Assembly (NCBI RefSeq): GCF_002234675.1
Contig: NC_019863.2
Coordinates: forward strand, 557,109-621,108
DNA from: Oryzias latipes
Taxonomy: Eukaryota; Chordata; Actinopteri; Beloniformes; Adrianichthyidae
Direction: 5' to 3'
DNA: 64,000 nt
The notes beneath the pieces were generated by a model. The model saw only the letters and a list, made by a program, of their open reading frames with translations. It ran no database searches and had not been told where the DNA came from. Numbering within the stretch: the first letter of the stretch is position 1; the number at the start of each line of letters is the position of its first letter. The position numbers and the translations under genes were made by a program. Of the stretch, positions 47,812-59,887 are shown piece by piece.

Positions 47812-48483
47812 TATTCTATTTGTGCTTATTATAACTTAACAGCACACAAAATGATCCCCAGCCACCCTCAAAAATGACAGAGCAGTGCAATCCTCCTAGT
47901 GACACACAAGATTGGAGAGCATACACTTCAGAGGGGAGCAGGTACCCAAAAAATGAGGAGGGGAAGGCACAAACTAGCTTGCTGCATCCACAGGGGGGTG
48001 TCTCGAGGGCCACTGATCATGCCACAAAGGAAAGGTGGAGTGTGTATCTACCATATCTCACCAACAGTGACCCTTTCTCCAACAAGGGGAAGTGAGAAGG
48101 ATTTAAAGTAGACGTTGAAATTCTAGCTCATCATTTACTTTCAAGAGTTGTGACCTCTGCCCCTCCAACCAAAAAAATAAAAACCAAAACAACAACAAAA
48201 AAGCTATGTACATAAAGAATAACATTCTCCTGTGATCTGTACATGTGGGCCTGTACATTAATTACTGTCTAATACAAAAAAGAACATTGAACTCAAAACT
48301 TAAATCAGTATTTGCCCCCTCCAATGCTAGACATTCATGGCATGTTCAGAATGTCCCATCTTGCTCACCATCTGTCAAAATAAAGTTCACATTTTTATAG
48401 TTAACCGGGAGGTGAAGACGGGCATAAAGGAAGAAAAAAAAAAGGAAAAAAAAAGAGCCACCCCACTTCTACAGTCAGCGTTC

Positions 48484-51400
48484 TTATGGCCGGAACTCCA
48501 GTTCATCTACACTGATGACTTTGGCCGGCATGGAAGGCAGCGGTTGGTCGAGGACGTCCGAGCCGAACCATTTAGCAAGACCAAGAGGGGAGCTGCCCCG
48601 GTGTCGCTGAACGCCGTTTGTCCATTGAGGCCTGTGGCCATGTGACACTGGGATGCTTGGATGTACTGAAAAGACAAAGCGGGAGAAAAACGGTTTCAGA
48701 AAACCTCTGAATACGTTTGAACTGGAACTGTGGCACTGAACTCACTTGGTCTCTGGGATTGAAGCTGTGGGGGCATTACTGCCAGCTGCATTTGAGTGTT
48801 GGCTCTGGGAGGTAGAAGCGGATGCCCTGCGGCGCTCACAGGGTACAGTGGCTGTCCAAGAAGTGCAGGTGGCAAGCCTTGAAGTTGGGCTAAGATATTG
48901 CAAAAAATCTAGTGATCAAATCAGGCAAAAACTAGATGTACAACAACGGTAATAGTGCCTTACAAACCGCACACATACAAACCTGCTTGCAGAAGTGCAG
49001 GTCCCAGCTGCTGGGGCTGGATCCCCTGTTCCAGCATTCGCTGGACCACATTGGGGTGGAGCTGAGGAGGCGGCCGTACCATGGGGACATGGGACAGCAG
49101 TGGCACTGGGTAGACCGGACGAGGGAAAGATGAAGGGGGCCCTGGGGGAACCATGTTTACTGTATGGTGGCCACTTGGACTAGGCCTGAGACACTCTTGG
49201 CCTTTGTTTTGCAGAGGCTGTGAGGCGGCCTTCATCCCTGCTGATGATGCAACGCTTTCATCCAACGTTTCCAGGAAAGGATTAGGAGAGCTTCTGCTGC
49301 CTGGAAAACATAATTTTTATTAGGTTTGATCAATTAATCAGAAAAAAACGTGCGAAATATGAGACTTTAATAGAACTGACCATCTTGTGAGGGTGCAGTT
49401 GTCTCCTTTGCATCAGAAGGAAGGGATGCGTCATCTCTGGTTTTCTCCTTGGTTGCATACATTTTGCGAATTACAGAAGTGGGTGTAAATGATGGAGACA
49501 ACTGCCAAAGAGCAACAGAGCAAGGCATTTAATAAACAGGACACCACATTGACCCCAACAGCAAGGTTCATCCTCACCATGCTAGTGACGGCATTTCCAG
49601 GAGAGTTTCTTCCAGCAGGAGGCTGAGGTCCAGGGGAATGGTTCACACGCTGTGGTCTGCCCATCACAAACAACCAAAGTCAGCCAAACCCAAAAACCAA
49701 ACAAGTCATGTGCTCCACTTTCAGGTTTGTACATTTGTGCCACATTTCAGGGAATTGGATCAATGTTAAAACACTGACAATAAATAAATGATTGAGGCAC
49801 GCAAGCTGCCAACAATGGAGTAATAAAATACACCAGGACTGCAGGATATGAGCAAAACCTGTGATGTAAATTATTAGTGATCAATACTGCGATGACCATG
49901 TGACTTAAGATACACGAACAAATAGAAAAACGATTACATCATTTCTATTTCATTGCAACCGTTTTATTTTAAAGAAAATTCACTTTATTTATGGTCCACT
50001 TTGATCACTTTCTTTTTGGCCAATTATTGGTTGAATACTATAAATCATTCAATCACTGTTTTCCTGTTTTTCTTTATTCTAGTATCTTCCTCCATTTTTT
50101 GCTGCTTAACTTCTACAATTTTTCATTTATTTCAACCTTTCAAATGTTCAGCTCGTTCAGATTTTTCCAGCTGTGACTTTTGGTCCTTCAAATCCTTGAA
50201 CTTTTCCAGATATTCCAGGATTTCTGCCTCTATTGAAATAAATGGGGAATCCTTGGTGCAGAAGCTCGCTGGTTCGATACCCGGCTCTGGCATTTAAAAA
50301 AAAAGTTTTTTGCCAATTATTACCCTTTAAGTTTCATTTTCATTCAGCAATACACTGTTCAACCCTGCATTTTCTTCTGGATATGCAGCTCTTAGTTTGA
50401 AATTAAAATTCCTCAAAAGAATCCGTTTCAATGCATAAACCTTTGCAGGCACAAACAACTCATCATGAAAACTCCTGCCATTAATCACACTTTCACACGT
50501 TAACCATTGTCCAGTACTAGTTTAGATAGAAAGAGCAAAATCAAACCTATTCCGAAAAGCCCTGTCCTGGGGCTGCTTGTTGTAAGCTTGCTGGAAGGGT
50601 TGGTGAGCATGAAGAGCGAGGTCCTGGTGGAAGGTCAGGGCTTCCAGGTCCACTTGATTCATAGGCATAGACAGTGCTCTAATCTGGACGATACAAACGA
50701 CAATAAAGCTTTAGACCCCTGTTTGGACAACACACACACACACACAATAAAGGGTCATGCAGGTTTCTAGGAAGACCGTTTGGCATCTTGACCATCATTC
50801 ATTCATCTTCTTCCGTTTTGTCCCTTTCGGGTTCACGGGGCTGCTGGAGTCTATCCTGGCCACTTGTGGGTGAAGGCAGGGGACACCCTGGACAGGTCTT
50901 CAATCACACACACATGCACACACACATGCACACCTAGGGACAATTTAGAGTAACCAATGAACCTTTGAAGCTGGAGTCCCTGGAGAAAACCCACGCATGC
51001 ACGGGGAGAACATGCCAACTCCACACAGAAACGCCCTCCTTTGATGTTCTGGTTCAGATCCCCCAGCCGGGACTTGAACCAGGAACATTCTTGCTGTGAG
51101 ACAAGAGCGCTGACCACTGCACCACCAGTGCAGCTTAAACCAGTGCTTTTTTTAACCCCGTGAGCTGTGACAGATGGTCAAGTGTGCTGTCGTCCATTTT
51201 GCATCATTGGTGTAACTAACACTTAGGAGGAGATGAGCCGCGTTCAGCCAAACAGGAGTAGGACTGACACAGTAGCTGGGAATGACTGCCAACTGCTCTC
51301 ATTTTGGAAAAAGTTCAACCCCTTAAAATGTCTCAGCCAATTATTGTTGGAGTCTTAATCATACATGTCAATCCAACCAAAGACACGCGGTGAACATCTT

Positions 51401-54400
51401 CCTTGTGCTGACATGGCTCATAAAGTCCATCAGTTCCAACAGAAGGTCGTGTTTGGCGGCGTAGCTTCCCACAGGATCTGCTGTCAGATCATGTAAAACT
51501 CTAACAATGCTTAGACAGGAGTCTGTCCTGCATCAGCGCTGCCGTTCTCGGACCACATCACCAGTGACTCATTGGGTTAATGCGACAACATCTCCTACTG
51601 CTAACCATCATAAGGCCCAATGCACACAAACAAACACTATTATGTTCTCTTTTGAGGTTTGTGTTATTAACAGCCAGAGATTCCAGAGTTCAAGTCTGTG
51701 GAAATCAGCTGCTTCCGTTAGAAAGATCAATGTCTGTATTGAAGGACAAATTCTAGCTCAAACTTCAAGCACTATTGAAACAATTAAGCAAAGTTTCAAT
51801 ATTAGCAATAAAAAAAGGAACAGAATTAAGGCTAATTTTTTTCACTAAAATTAAACAAAAACATTTGTTAGAGCCATGTTAAAACTATTAAACTATTATC
51901 CAGAGGGATTGGTACATCATGAACACAGACCAGTTTTCTTACATTTTCAGTTTCCTTGTGATTTTTCTGCCAAGGCAGAAAGTGGACATTTGCCAAAAAA
52001 CACTGATGTGAACAACAAAAGCACAAACTTAAGAGTAGTTAAAGTATTTTTCAATAGTAATCAGATTAATATGTCCATTTTTAACAACCTACATGCGGCC
52101 AAACCAACAGAGGCAGCTCGCTTTAAGCCCAGGTTACCTGCTGCTGCACAGGACTGATGGAGCCGTGGAGACGGGAGAACTGATCTGGCAGAGGGGGCTG
52201 AGGACCAACGGCAAACCCTTTAGAATCAAACACAGTTGGTCAAACCCTCAGTGGGTCAGTCAACTTCATGAAAAGTCCCATTGCCTTTGGACTAAACTCT
52301 CCATCTCACCTGCAGGAGGCGGCAACCTGGTGCTGAAGTAGTCCGGAGATGGCGCCCTCTGTGGAAACAGGGGTGGCGAGGGGCCTTTGTGCAATAGACC
52401 CTGTAGGGGGGCAGCAGTCCCCGGAGCATCAGAGTTGCTCACCAGGCTGCCTAAAGGAGGCGAGGGGTCTCTGTGCCTCAAGAGCTCCTAAAACAACAGA
52501 AATAAAAAACTTTAACTGCCATGTTGAGACAAAGGCATCCTTTTTAGTCCCCAGACCTGATGTCCTCTTCAGGGTTTAGGCGAGCTCTTTGTGGTTACAA
52601 ACTAGGGGTGTAGCGGTTAGCCGATTTCTATTCCAATCCAACCAGATTGAACAGTCTAAGGAAAGTTCTTAACCAAATTAAACCATTATAAATGGCTTTA
52701 AAATGAGGTCAATAAATACTCAATATTTGAAAATACAGTTTGGATGGAGGTACAGTGGCTTCATTTCTACTCTGTCATCACAGCGGTCAACACACACGTG
52801 ATGACATCATCAAACACGGATCAGTCCAATGTGTGGACAGACTTTGAGTAAAGTCATGTGACCATCCAGTGTCTAGAATGTTCTAAGAATGTTCCCTTTG
52901 GATTCTTTGGATGTGGAAAAACAACTCTGGAAGTTTGGATAAAGATGTTATGGATCGACCTCGAGCTAATATCGACTATGAATCATATCGGCAACCACCA
53001 ATTATGATATGAATCGAATCTTTAAAGAAATCTACCCCCATTACAGACCCACGTGTGCAAACTTATGTCTTTACGGCTTTCCTTTGTATGTCTGACAAAC
53101 TTCTGAATTTACACATTGAAAACTGTGCTTTTTGTGAGAAGCAGTCTGAGCAAAACGTTCATTGCTTTGAATGTCAAAACAAATCATTTGCCTTTAAAGG
53201 CATGCGACCTACCGAATGCAGCTGTGAGAAAACAAACGCCATCCATACCTGAAAGGGGTTTTTCTGCTGCTGCGGCATCACAGCTTGGTCTGCTGGTTTC
53301 TGAGGGTTTTGGAAAAAAGAACCAAACAAAAAAACGTAAATGTTTCCCCCGAAACTTCATTCCTTCTCATCAAGCATTTTTCCACAACGAATCATTTGTG
53401 AGCAGCCCAAGTACTCACCACTATTCTGTTCATTTTAATGTAAAAACCAAGCGGACATGAAAACACGGCAAACGCATGCGGAGCATGTAAAGTCAGTGTT
53501 CGTCATGCCAGCAGTGATGCTTCATTCATAACCACAACATGCTCCTCAGTGGTTTTTAAAGACATTTTGTTCTTATTTGACGCAAAGGATCGCAATCGAA
53601 CAACAAGAGCAGATTTTAAAAGGAACGGCTGCCATACCAATCTGTAGCCACCATCTTTAAATCAGATTATTTACATTTAGCTTCTATGCTTGTGTCATGG
53701 GGGGGGGTCGCTTGTTTTGGTTGAGAAGAGGGGCACAGTGGGGTCAAAATACTTACACTGTTGGAATTGGGTCTGGGGTGACTTGGCAGAGTTCCACTTG
53801 CCTTCATGCTGCTGACCAGTTTGTTGAAGGCTGACATGTCAGTGTCGCGCGAGCGCGGCCGGCTACTAGAGCCGCCAGTTAACGCTTCCTCTAAATGCTC
53901 CGCCATGAAGGGCGTGCCGTTCCCGTGCCCCGGAGACGCCTTTGGCACAGGCGCTTCAGAGGACAGCCTCATCCCCTTCATGTTTCCTTCCACATCCTCC
54001 AGCGACAGAACCACCCCAGAGTTAGCTGGTTAGAGGACAGACGCTTTCAGCAAAGAAAAGGCTCAAACCAACGCTAGAAAATACTTTGTCTTCAGTTGAC
54101 TTTCTAGATGAAACAAAAGAGCAGAAAACGTTGAAACTCATCTTGATGGGTCACATCGTTTTCCTGGTTTTCCCCAGACGGGTTCAACGATTACACAGAA
54201 TACTAAAGTTACATCTACACAATACTATATACTTGGAATTGTAGAGTAAAATCCTCCTTTATTCAGACTAATCAGCTGTAAAAGCTAATTATTAATATGA
54301 TATATATTAATAAAACAATTTTCACAAGACTAAAACTATTTTTTTAAATAGATTTTTGCCAAATTGACAAAGAACTGGGTTTTTCTTTTTAACGCCTTTG

Positions 54401-57277
54401 ATGCAAATATGCATCAACCACTACGGCCCCAAAATGACCTAAATAGGCATCTACTTGAAAACAAAGATGTGATTCATGTAACTCAGACATCGAGGGGTTA
54501 AATGTGTCCAATTCCATACATCCAAACAGGTTCCAGACCCAGATGGGGTCGGATGGATGAATCCACACTCACTGCTTTCTCGTAGCCGAGCTTTGTTGAC
54601 AGATAAAGTAGACAAGAGAGGTTTCAGGTCTACTTTGGCCTTCTGCAGCAACTCCAGGATGTCCACCTTTTCTTTGGACTCAGACGGCTGAATGGGCGTG
54701 AAGTATGACGCAGGACCTTGACAGAGAGACATGGAGGCCGGTTCAAAACCCGAGACAACAGAGGAAGATTGGGAAGGACAATGATGCCCTCGCCGTGGTA
54801 TCTTTGCGTTTTATCATTTTGGATGTTTGTGGTTTTTAGCATAAACTGATTCTTCCCATCTGCGTGTAAGACAGAAATAAGGGCATCACGTCACTTACGT
54901 GCGAGTTTTTCCAACTCCTCATGGGGGGTAGACCTTAAACTGCTGGAATGACTGCCTGATGGGCTTAAACTGCTGGAAAACCACTGACTGAAGCGACTCG
55001 CTGACACAGGGCCCTCCCCCAAAACGTCCTCGATCATCTGAAAGGCAAAAAGAAAGGCTTGTGAGGGAGACTGGGAAAACATGTGCACAGAAGAGTCAAA
55101 GAATGGAACTGGGAAACTTCCTTTTAAAAAGCTTTTTATCGATTTGCAGAAAAGTGCTAAGACATGAAACAATAACCTTCAATATATACTGTACTGCCGT
55201 TTGGTCACAAGGATTTATTTTAGAACGCCTGGTCGTCTGAACTGCTCGGTCCAGCAGCACAGATGGGCTTACATTCGGATTGTTGACCCAACAGAAGCTC
55301 ATCATTTAGTGACAGCGCCCACCGCCGGAGGTTTAGGTGGGACCAGAACAGTGCAGACGTGCAAAAAACTAAATTAACAAAACCTCAGTAATAAAAACAT
55401 GGCTATAGATGTAACATTAGAGGAGAGAAAAGCACTGTGACGCATTTGACAACAGTGGAGCATGAGAAGTAATGACCCCCCTTCTGGCTGATGTTCTGGA
55501 CATGCAGTCATAATGAAACAGCCTGGTACTTACAGAGGCCAGTCCTGGCATAGTCTTCTCCAAATTGAAAAACTCATTGAAGTCAAAGTCTCTGCTGGAC
55601 TGGTCTGGAAGAACATCAGGATGTGGAACCTCCTGATCTGCTGTGGACGGCAAACTCACATCCTGGTCCTCCACTAATCCACCGTTAACATCCACAGCTG
55701 TGAGAAACGGAACAGACCCCCCAGCAGTAATGATTTTCTGGCCAACTTTAAAACAGTCTTCAATGTACATGTGAGCGACCTTCTTTGATGGGCTCCGTCC
55801 GCTTCCTGGACCTCTTGGACTTGCGTTTATCCTCCTCCAGGATCTTGTCGTCAAATCCGGTGAGTTCGATGGTTTCCGACTGGCTGGTGGGGCCTCCTGA
55901 GAACCACTCTGGCTCCTCCTCAACATACGAGTCGTTTCTTCTCCTCTCACTAAACACACGTTTGTCACCAAAATCTCTCTGCCAGTTCAGAAAAGGGGTC
56001 GGTGGACATGGAAAAGGGAATAACGATGGACTACTGAATGCAAAGTATTGAGAACTTCTTTCAACAGGGTTATACTAAAATACAAGACTAGTCATCATAA
56101 CAGGATAATTTAAAGAAAATTCTTTAAAGAGACCTAAATGTTTGTAAAAATGGAAGAAACCAACCCTGAATCTTTTATCTTTGAAGTCTCTCTCTCGTTC
56201 TCTGTCCTTCTCTACTCGGGCTTCTCTCTCAAAAACCCGCGCTGGGATGATGCGGCCGCTGCCAATCCTGCGGGGGCCTCCAAGACGCAGGCTCTCATTC
56301 TCCTTGTTTTCCAGAGGACTGGTTGGGCGACGGACGTGAGCAGCGGGTAGGGCGTTGCCTTGACATCCACTGCCAAAACTACGGCGCTGTGGACTAAGTA
56401 TGACGTCCAAGTCGTCCTCCTTCAACCGCTCACGGGGATCTTCATGGAAATAGGTGAGAAAAGAAGTTTCATTCAGAAATTTCAGTAAATATTCCTGAAA
56501 GCTTGAAGTCACAACTACAGAAAAGTCTTGTGGTATTCCCACCACTGTCTCACTCTTGAAGTGCACATACCTGGGATTCTTCGCTTTAAAGGAACCCTTT
56601 CATCCATGTAGTCCTTCTTAAAACCTTCCACCGGAGAGCTCCGCTCTGAAGTTGGATAGAGTGAGGCATGCCACTTTTCTGGGTCCCAAACTCCATCACT
56701 AAAGAACAGTTTTTAGGGGAAGGTGAGCAAAGAAATGTAACATAAAGATCAAGTAGGGCTGGCTGGTTAAAACACACATAGAATACGTTTCAGTATTTTT
56801 GGAAGTATATACTAACCCTAAAATTAACCAACCAACCAACCTCAGAGTAATTGTAACTGACATATCCTGTTCGGAACAAAAGGTCAAACTGTTGCGATTT
56901 TAGTCACTAAGTGAACTAAATCTGCCACAATCAAATGTAAGCTGATAAAATATGATATATAATCAAGAGGCAAAAAAAATATCTATGACTAACCCTTGAA
57001 ATAAAAAAGAAAAGCATTTCACAAGGAGACGGTTTTACCTGTCATATTTCTCTGAGAGACACTCAGGCCTTTGATTGGAAATGGGAAGCTCTTTTATCCT
57101 GAGAAGCTCTTCCTGTGCACAAATGCTTGTGTTAAAAGGAAAACGGTGTGGAATAAGCAGCAACGTTTAGCTGACGCGTCTCATCACCTTGGTGTATCTG
57201 TAGGCAGACGTAGCCAGTGCCTGTTGCTTGGACTCAGTGGACGCACTTTCATTCTGTTCTGAGGCATCTTTGTCCAT
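48484..57277 (-). CDS. eif4enif1: eIF4E transporter 4E-T (eIF4E nuclear import factor 1)
   Basis: Eighteen coding exons give 919 aa (human 985): 57277-57188, 57112-57039, 56698-56571, 56439-56165, 55978-55780, 55697-55534, 55037-54899, 54716-54573, 54025-53757, 53299-53249, 52487-52310, 52217-52138, 50683-50547, 49656-49578, 49501-49381, 49300-48983, 48877-48746, 48665-48484. 4E-T binds cap-binding eIF4E, shuttles it, and recruits DDX6 and LSM14 in P-bodies to repress mRNA. Visible: the eIF4E-binding motif YTKEELL (28-34), SEKYDSDGVWDPEKWHASLY, the DDX6-binding Cup-homology region (SETIELTGFDDKILEED and FDFNEFFNLEK), MIEDVLGEG, and the C-terminus GLAKWFGSD...AKVISVDELEFRP. The protein is mostly disordered. 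The exon with ATG has an acceptor at 57,314, so a noncoding first exon lies upstream. Confidence 0.97.
50738..50757. repeat. (CA)n microsatellite
   Basis: About nine to ten CA units within eif4enif1 intron sequence, just upstream (minus sense) of the exon at 50,547-50,683. Confidence 0.8.
50810..51135 (-). repeat. Fish tRNA-like/SINE-like repeat (minus)
   Basis: Reverse copy of the repeat at 15,500: 'ggggacaccctggacaggtc', 'acccacgcatgcacggggag', 'gggacttgaaccaggaac' (complement of the B-box-like motif) and 'cttgctgtgagacaagagcg'. It lies in an eif4enif1 intron. Confidence 0.8.
51136..52137. other. eif4enif1 intron, nothing recognised
   Basis: Between the SINE-like repeat and the exon at 52,138-52,217; short open frames only, no conserved segment seen. 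Confidence 0.5.
52605..53047. mobile_element. hAT-like MITE in eif4enif1 intron
   Basis: Begins 'aggggtgtagcggttagccg' and ends 'gaatcgaatctttaaag...cccccattac', an inverted-end pattern typical of the 'ggggtgtaacgatt' hAT repeats. The internal part 52,770-52,930 is the partner of the inverted copy at the window start. Confidence 0.5.
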
Positions 57278-57313
57278 GATGCAGGCAAAGCGGTTCCAGG
57301 TAAACTACTGATC

Positions 57314-59400
57314 CTGTTGAAAACGGCAGAATTTCACATTCGTTTGGTGTCATTAGAGGCAATAAATAAATAATTGGTCAACTTCTTGATATTAAATAAG
57401 TTTCAGAATCAGACAATGTCTTAGCAGGAAAAAAAAAAAAAACCAAACCTTTAAAGAAAGTTTCTTGTAAATACATCAAACAGTACACACAGATAATTTG
57501 TCAAACCCAAAATACTGTACTGGTACTTATTTTGGAGCTTTGCTGGCATAAAGCTTATAAAATATATATTTTTTTAACCTTGTAATCCTTGGCTTGGAGA
57601 TGTTGATCTTTTAAGCAGAATCATTTGATGGGGCTCAAAACGCTTCAAATCAACGGGGATCAAACTTTTCAAGTTGTCCTCCATTTGTGGAACAACCTCT
57701 TCATCCGTCCATTGGTGGTTTTGGTCTAAACTTTTCAAAGTCATCAAAACCCATTTGTTCCGGAGGTTAGTATGTTGTTTATAGTTTATTTCCATTAGCT
57801 TTACATGCATCATGTCTACTATAGGATTATTTAAACTTGGTTGGTAATTGTAGTTTAGTTTTTTAAGCACTTTGTTTTCAAATCTGTAATTAAAATAGAT
57901 ATATACTGGGGGGGGAGTTAACTCACTTAACAGTGAAGACCCAAACCATCCGTCAGTGGAGACCAATTAGTGGCTTAATTGAAAGCATCCTGACAACACA
58001 AGTGGCAGTCAATTACAATGAATCGCAAAATGTTTGCGACAAATGTTGATGCCACCTGGTAACAAATTATTAACTACAAGTAGTATTTTTCCTCCACCCA
58101 TTTACCTCAACATTAGAGAACAACAATAAACACAGGTTGGTTAATTATGGTTACCCGAGTTGAGACAGTCCGATGCAAACCCCTGAGAGTTGAGGGGATG
58201 GCAAAAATGTGATTCAACAGAAACTTGTCAAAAGCATCTTGAAAAACACAAACAAACAACTTACTCAGTTGAAATGATGCGTGAAATACTGCCGAACAGC
58301 TGCACTTCACGTTAGTTAGCAAGTTAGCCTAGCGCCTTTCGCTAGCTAACTAGCTGGGTAATGGGGATAATTCCCACCCCGCAAACAACAACTCATAAGG
58401 CGGTCGACTTTTCCAAAGAGCTATATTGTTACAGGCTATGGCAGGGTAACTCAAAATAGTATTTCTAGTCCAAATAATTAATCGGGTCGCACAGAAACTC
58501 TGTAATCACAAATTATTGTTTGCTCTTTCTCTTGTTTCTTAGTCGTAGCAGCGAATTTCCTACAATCACCGCTTTAAGAAGGTCCTCAGAGAGATTAAAA
58601 GGTGCCCGTCGCGCCTTTGTAGAATTTAAATTTTTGTTACTGAAGGTGTAGGAGCAATCTTGTTCTTATTGCTTAAATATTATATAGACGTAATAAATGT
58701 TTGTTAATTAATAAAATCGTGTATATTTATTGTGAAGTTTTTTGTTGATGAAAAAACACCAAACACTTCATTCATTTAATCTGGCATTATATAGAATACC
58801 TAATTTTTTCAGGGTATGCTTGATTTTTCCCCCTCAATCTTGATCTCGGAGTGATATTGTCAGAAACTGCCGTCTCCACCCCTGTGGGCGGTTTTGTATT
58901 TTGTTTAGTATTCCTCCAAAAGCTGAGGACCCAATGTGACTATCATCTAAAATATATATTTTATAATAATATACACACATATATTTCAGTTCGAAAAGTA
59001 GAACGAGTACAGCAGGACTGAGTTTAAAATAGAAAAGTGTAATCCATAGTTACAATTTCTAATGTCTTATATTTGAGCATTGCCGCCTGATGTTACCGTT
59101 TCTAGGGGTCACGTGACAAGGAAAGTTGTTCAAATTTTAAGTTTGCGACTATGCGATATGGTTTCCGTTCCTTGTTAGTTGAACTACGATGCAAATATGC
59201 AACATAGTTCAGTCAGAGACGCAAAGTCGGGGCTGCAAGTCGGTGCAGAAACAAACAGGAAGTGCTTCACAGAGCTGGACATCCCTGCTGGAAGACTCGA
59301 TGAACAAACTAGATCGGGTTCTAGGACTGTTAGCTTACTTCTTAGGATTTTACTGCTGTGATTATTGAGTTTTATTGCTTTACCACTTCATGCATTTCAC
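57314..59400. promoter_or_regulatory. Divergent promoter region between eif4enif1 and sfi1
   Basis: The two genes point away from each other, with about 2.1 kb between the first coding exon of eif4enif1 and the first sfi1-like exon. The eif4enif1 exon has an acceptor (ttttcaacag) at 57,314, so its noncoding first exon is probably near 58.2-58.6 kb, where the sequence becomes richer in CpG. The 130-codon minus-strand frame at 57,574-57,966 has no recognisable similarity. The AT-rich 58,640-59,090 stretch shows nothing else. Confidence 0.45.
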
Positions 59401-59404
59401 AAAG

Positions 59405-59594
59405 TTTCTAATCATTTGGAAACACAGATTCTCCTCCAGGTAACATTTGACAGTTAGCAAACTTTGTTTTGAGTTTTCAAGATCAGAGTTGGGGAAATCC
59501 TTGATGGTCTTGCCATTGCTTACCAGTCTATTTATTTCTTTGACTTTATTAGAGCCTGTATACTAACTGGCACGAGCCTTGAATTCATGCAAAG
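59405..59594 (+). other. Candidate 5' exons of sfi1
   Basis: Two short segments with splice-like ends keep a common frame: 59,405-59,439 (FLIIWKHRFSSR, donor gtaaca) and 59,553-59,594 (ACILTGTSLEFMQ, donor gtgagt), phases 2 then 2. The first resembles the ARKFLYLWIRMTF region of human SFI1. The start codon and the joining exons were not found. Confidence 0.35.
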
Positions 59595-59887
59595 GTGAGT
59601 GCTGGACCTCTAGCGGGGAACTGCGAGCAGACTGTCATTAGGTCATCTGAGGACATCCTATGCTTGAAAGGTACAAACTCTACCTGAGTGCTGTTTGCGT
59701 TTGCCAGCCATTGCTTTGAAGGTATATTATTTGGACGTTCCGTAACCAGAGAAATTCAGCATCACTGAGGCAGGAGAAAGGAAAATACACAAAAAAGACA
59801 GTTATTGGGTACATTCTTATTCAAACGTGCCTTTGAAAAAAGTCTCTGGTGACATTTAACCTTTTTGTTTCTCCAATCAGCTGACAG

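Noticed and set aside
50240-50300. Possible tRNA gene (ggttcgata motif)
   Set aside because: Only a B-box-like motif; no cloverleaf or A box could be drawn, so it is more likely a SINE scrap.
57574-57966. 130-codon minus-strand frame upstream of eif4enif1
   Set aside because: The 4E-T start codon, with the family's N-terminal arrangement, is downstream at 57,277 and has its own acceptor; this frame has no recognisable similarity and no splice fit.
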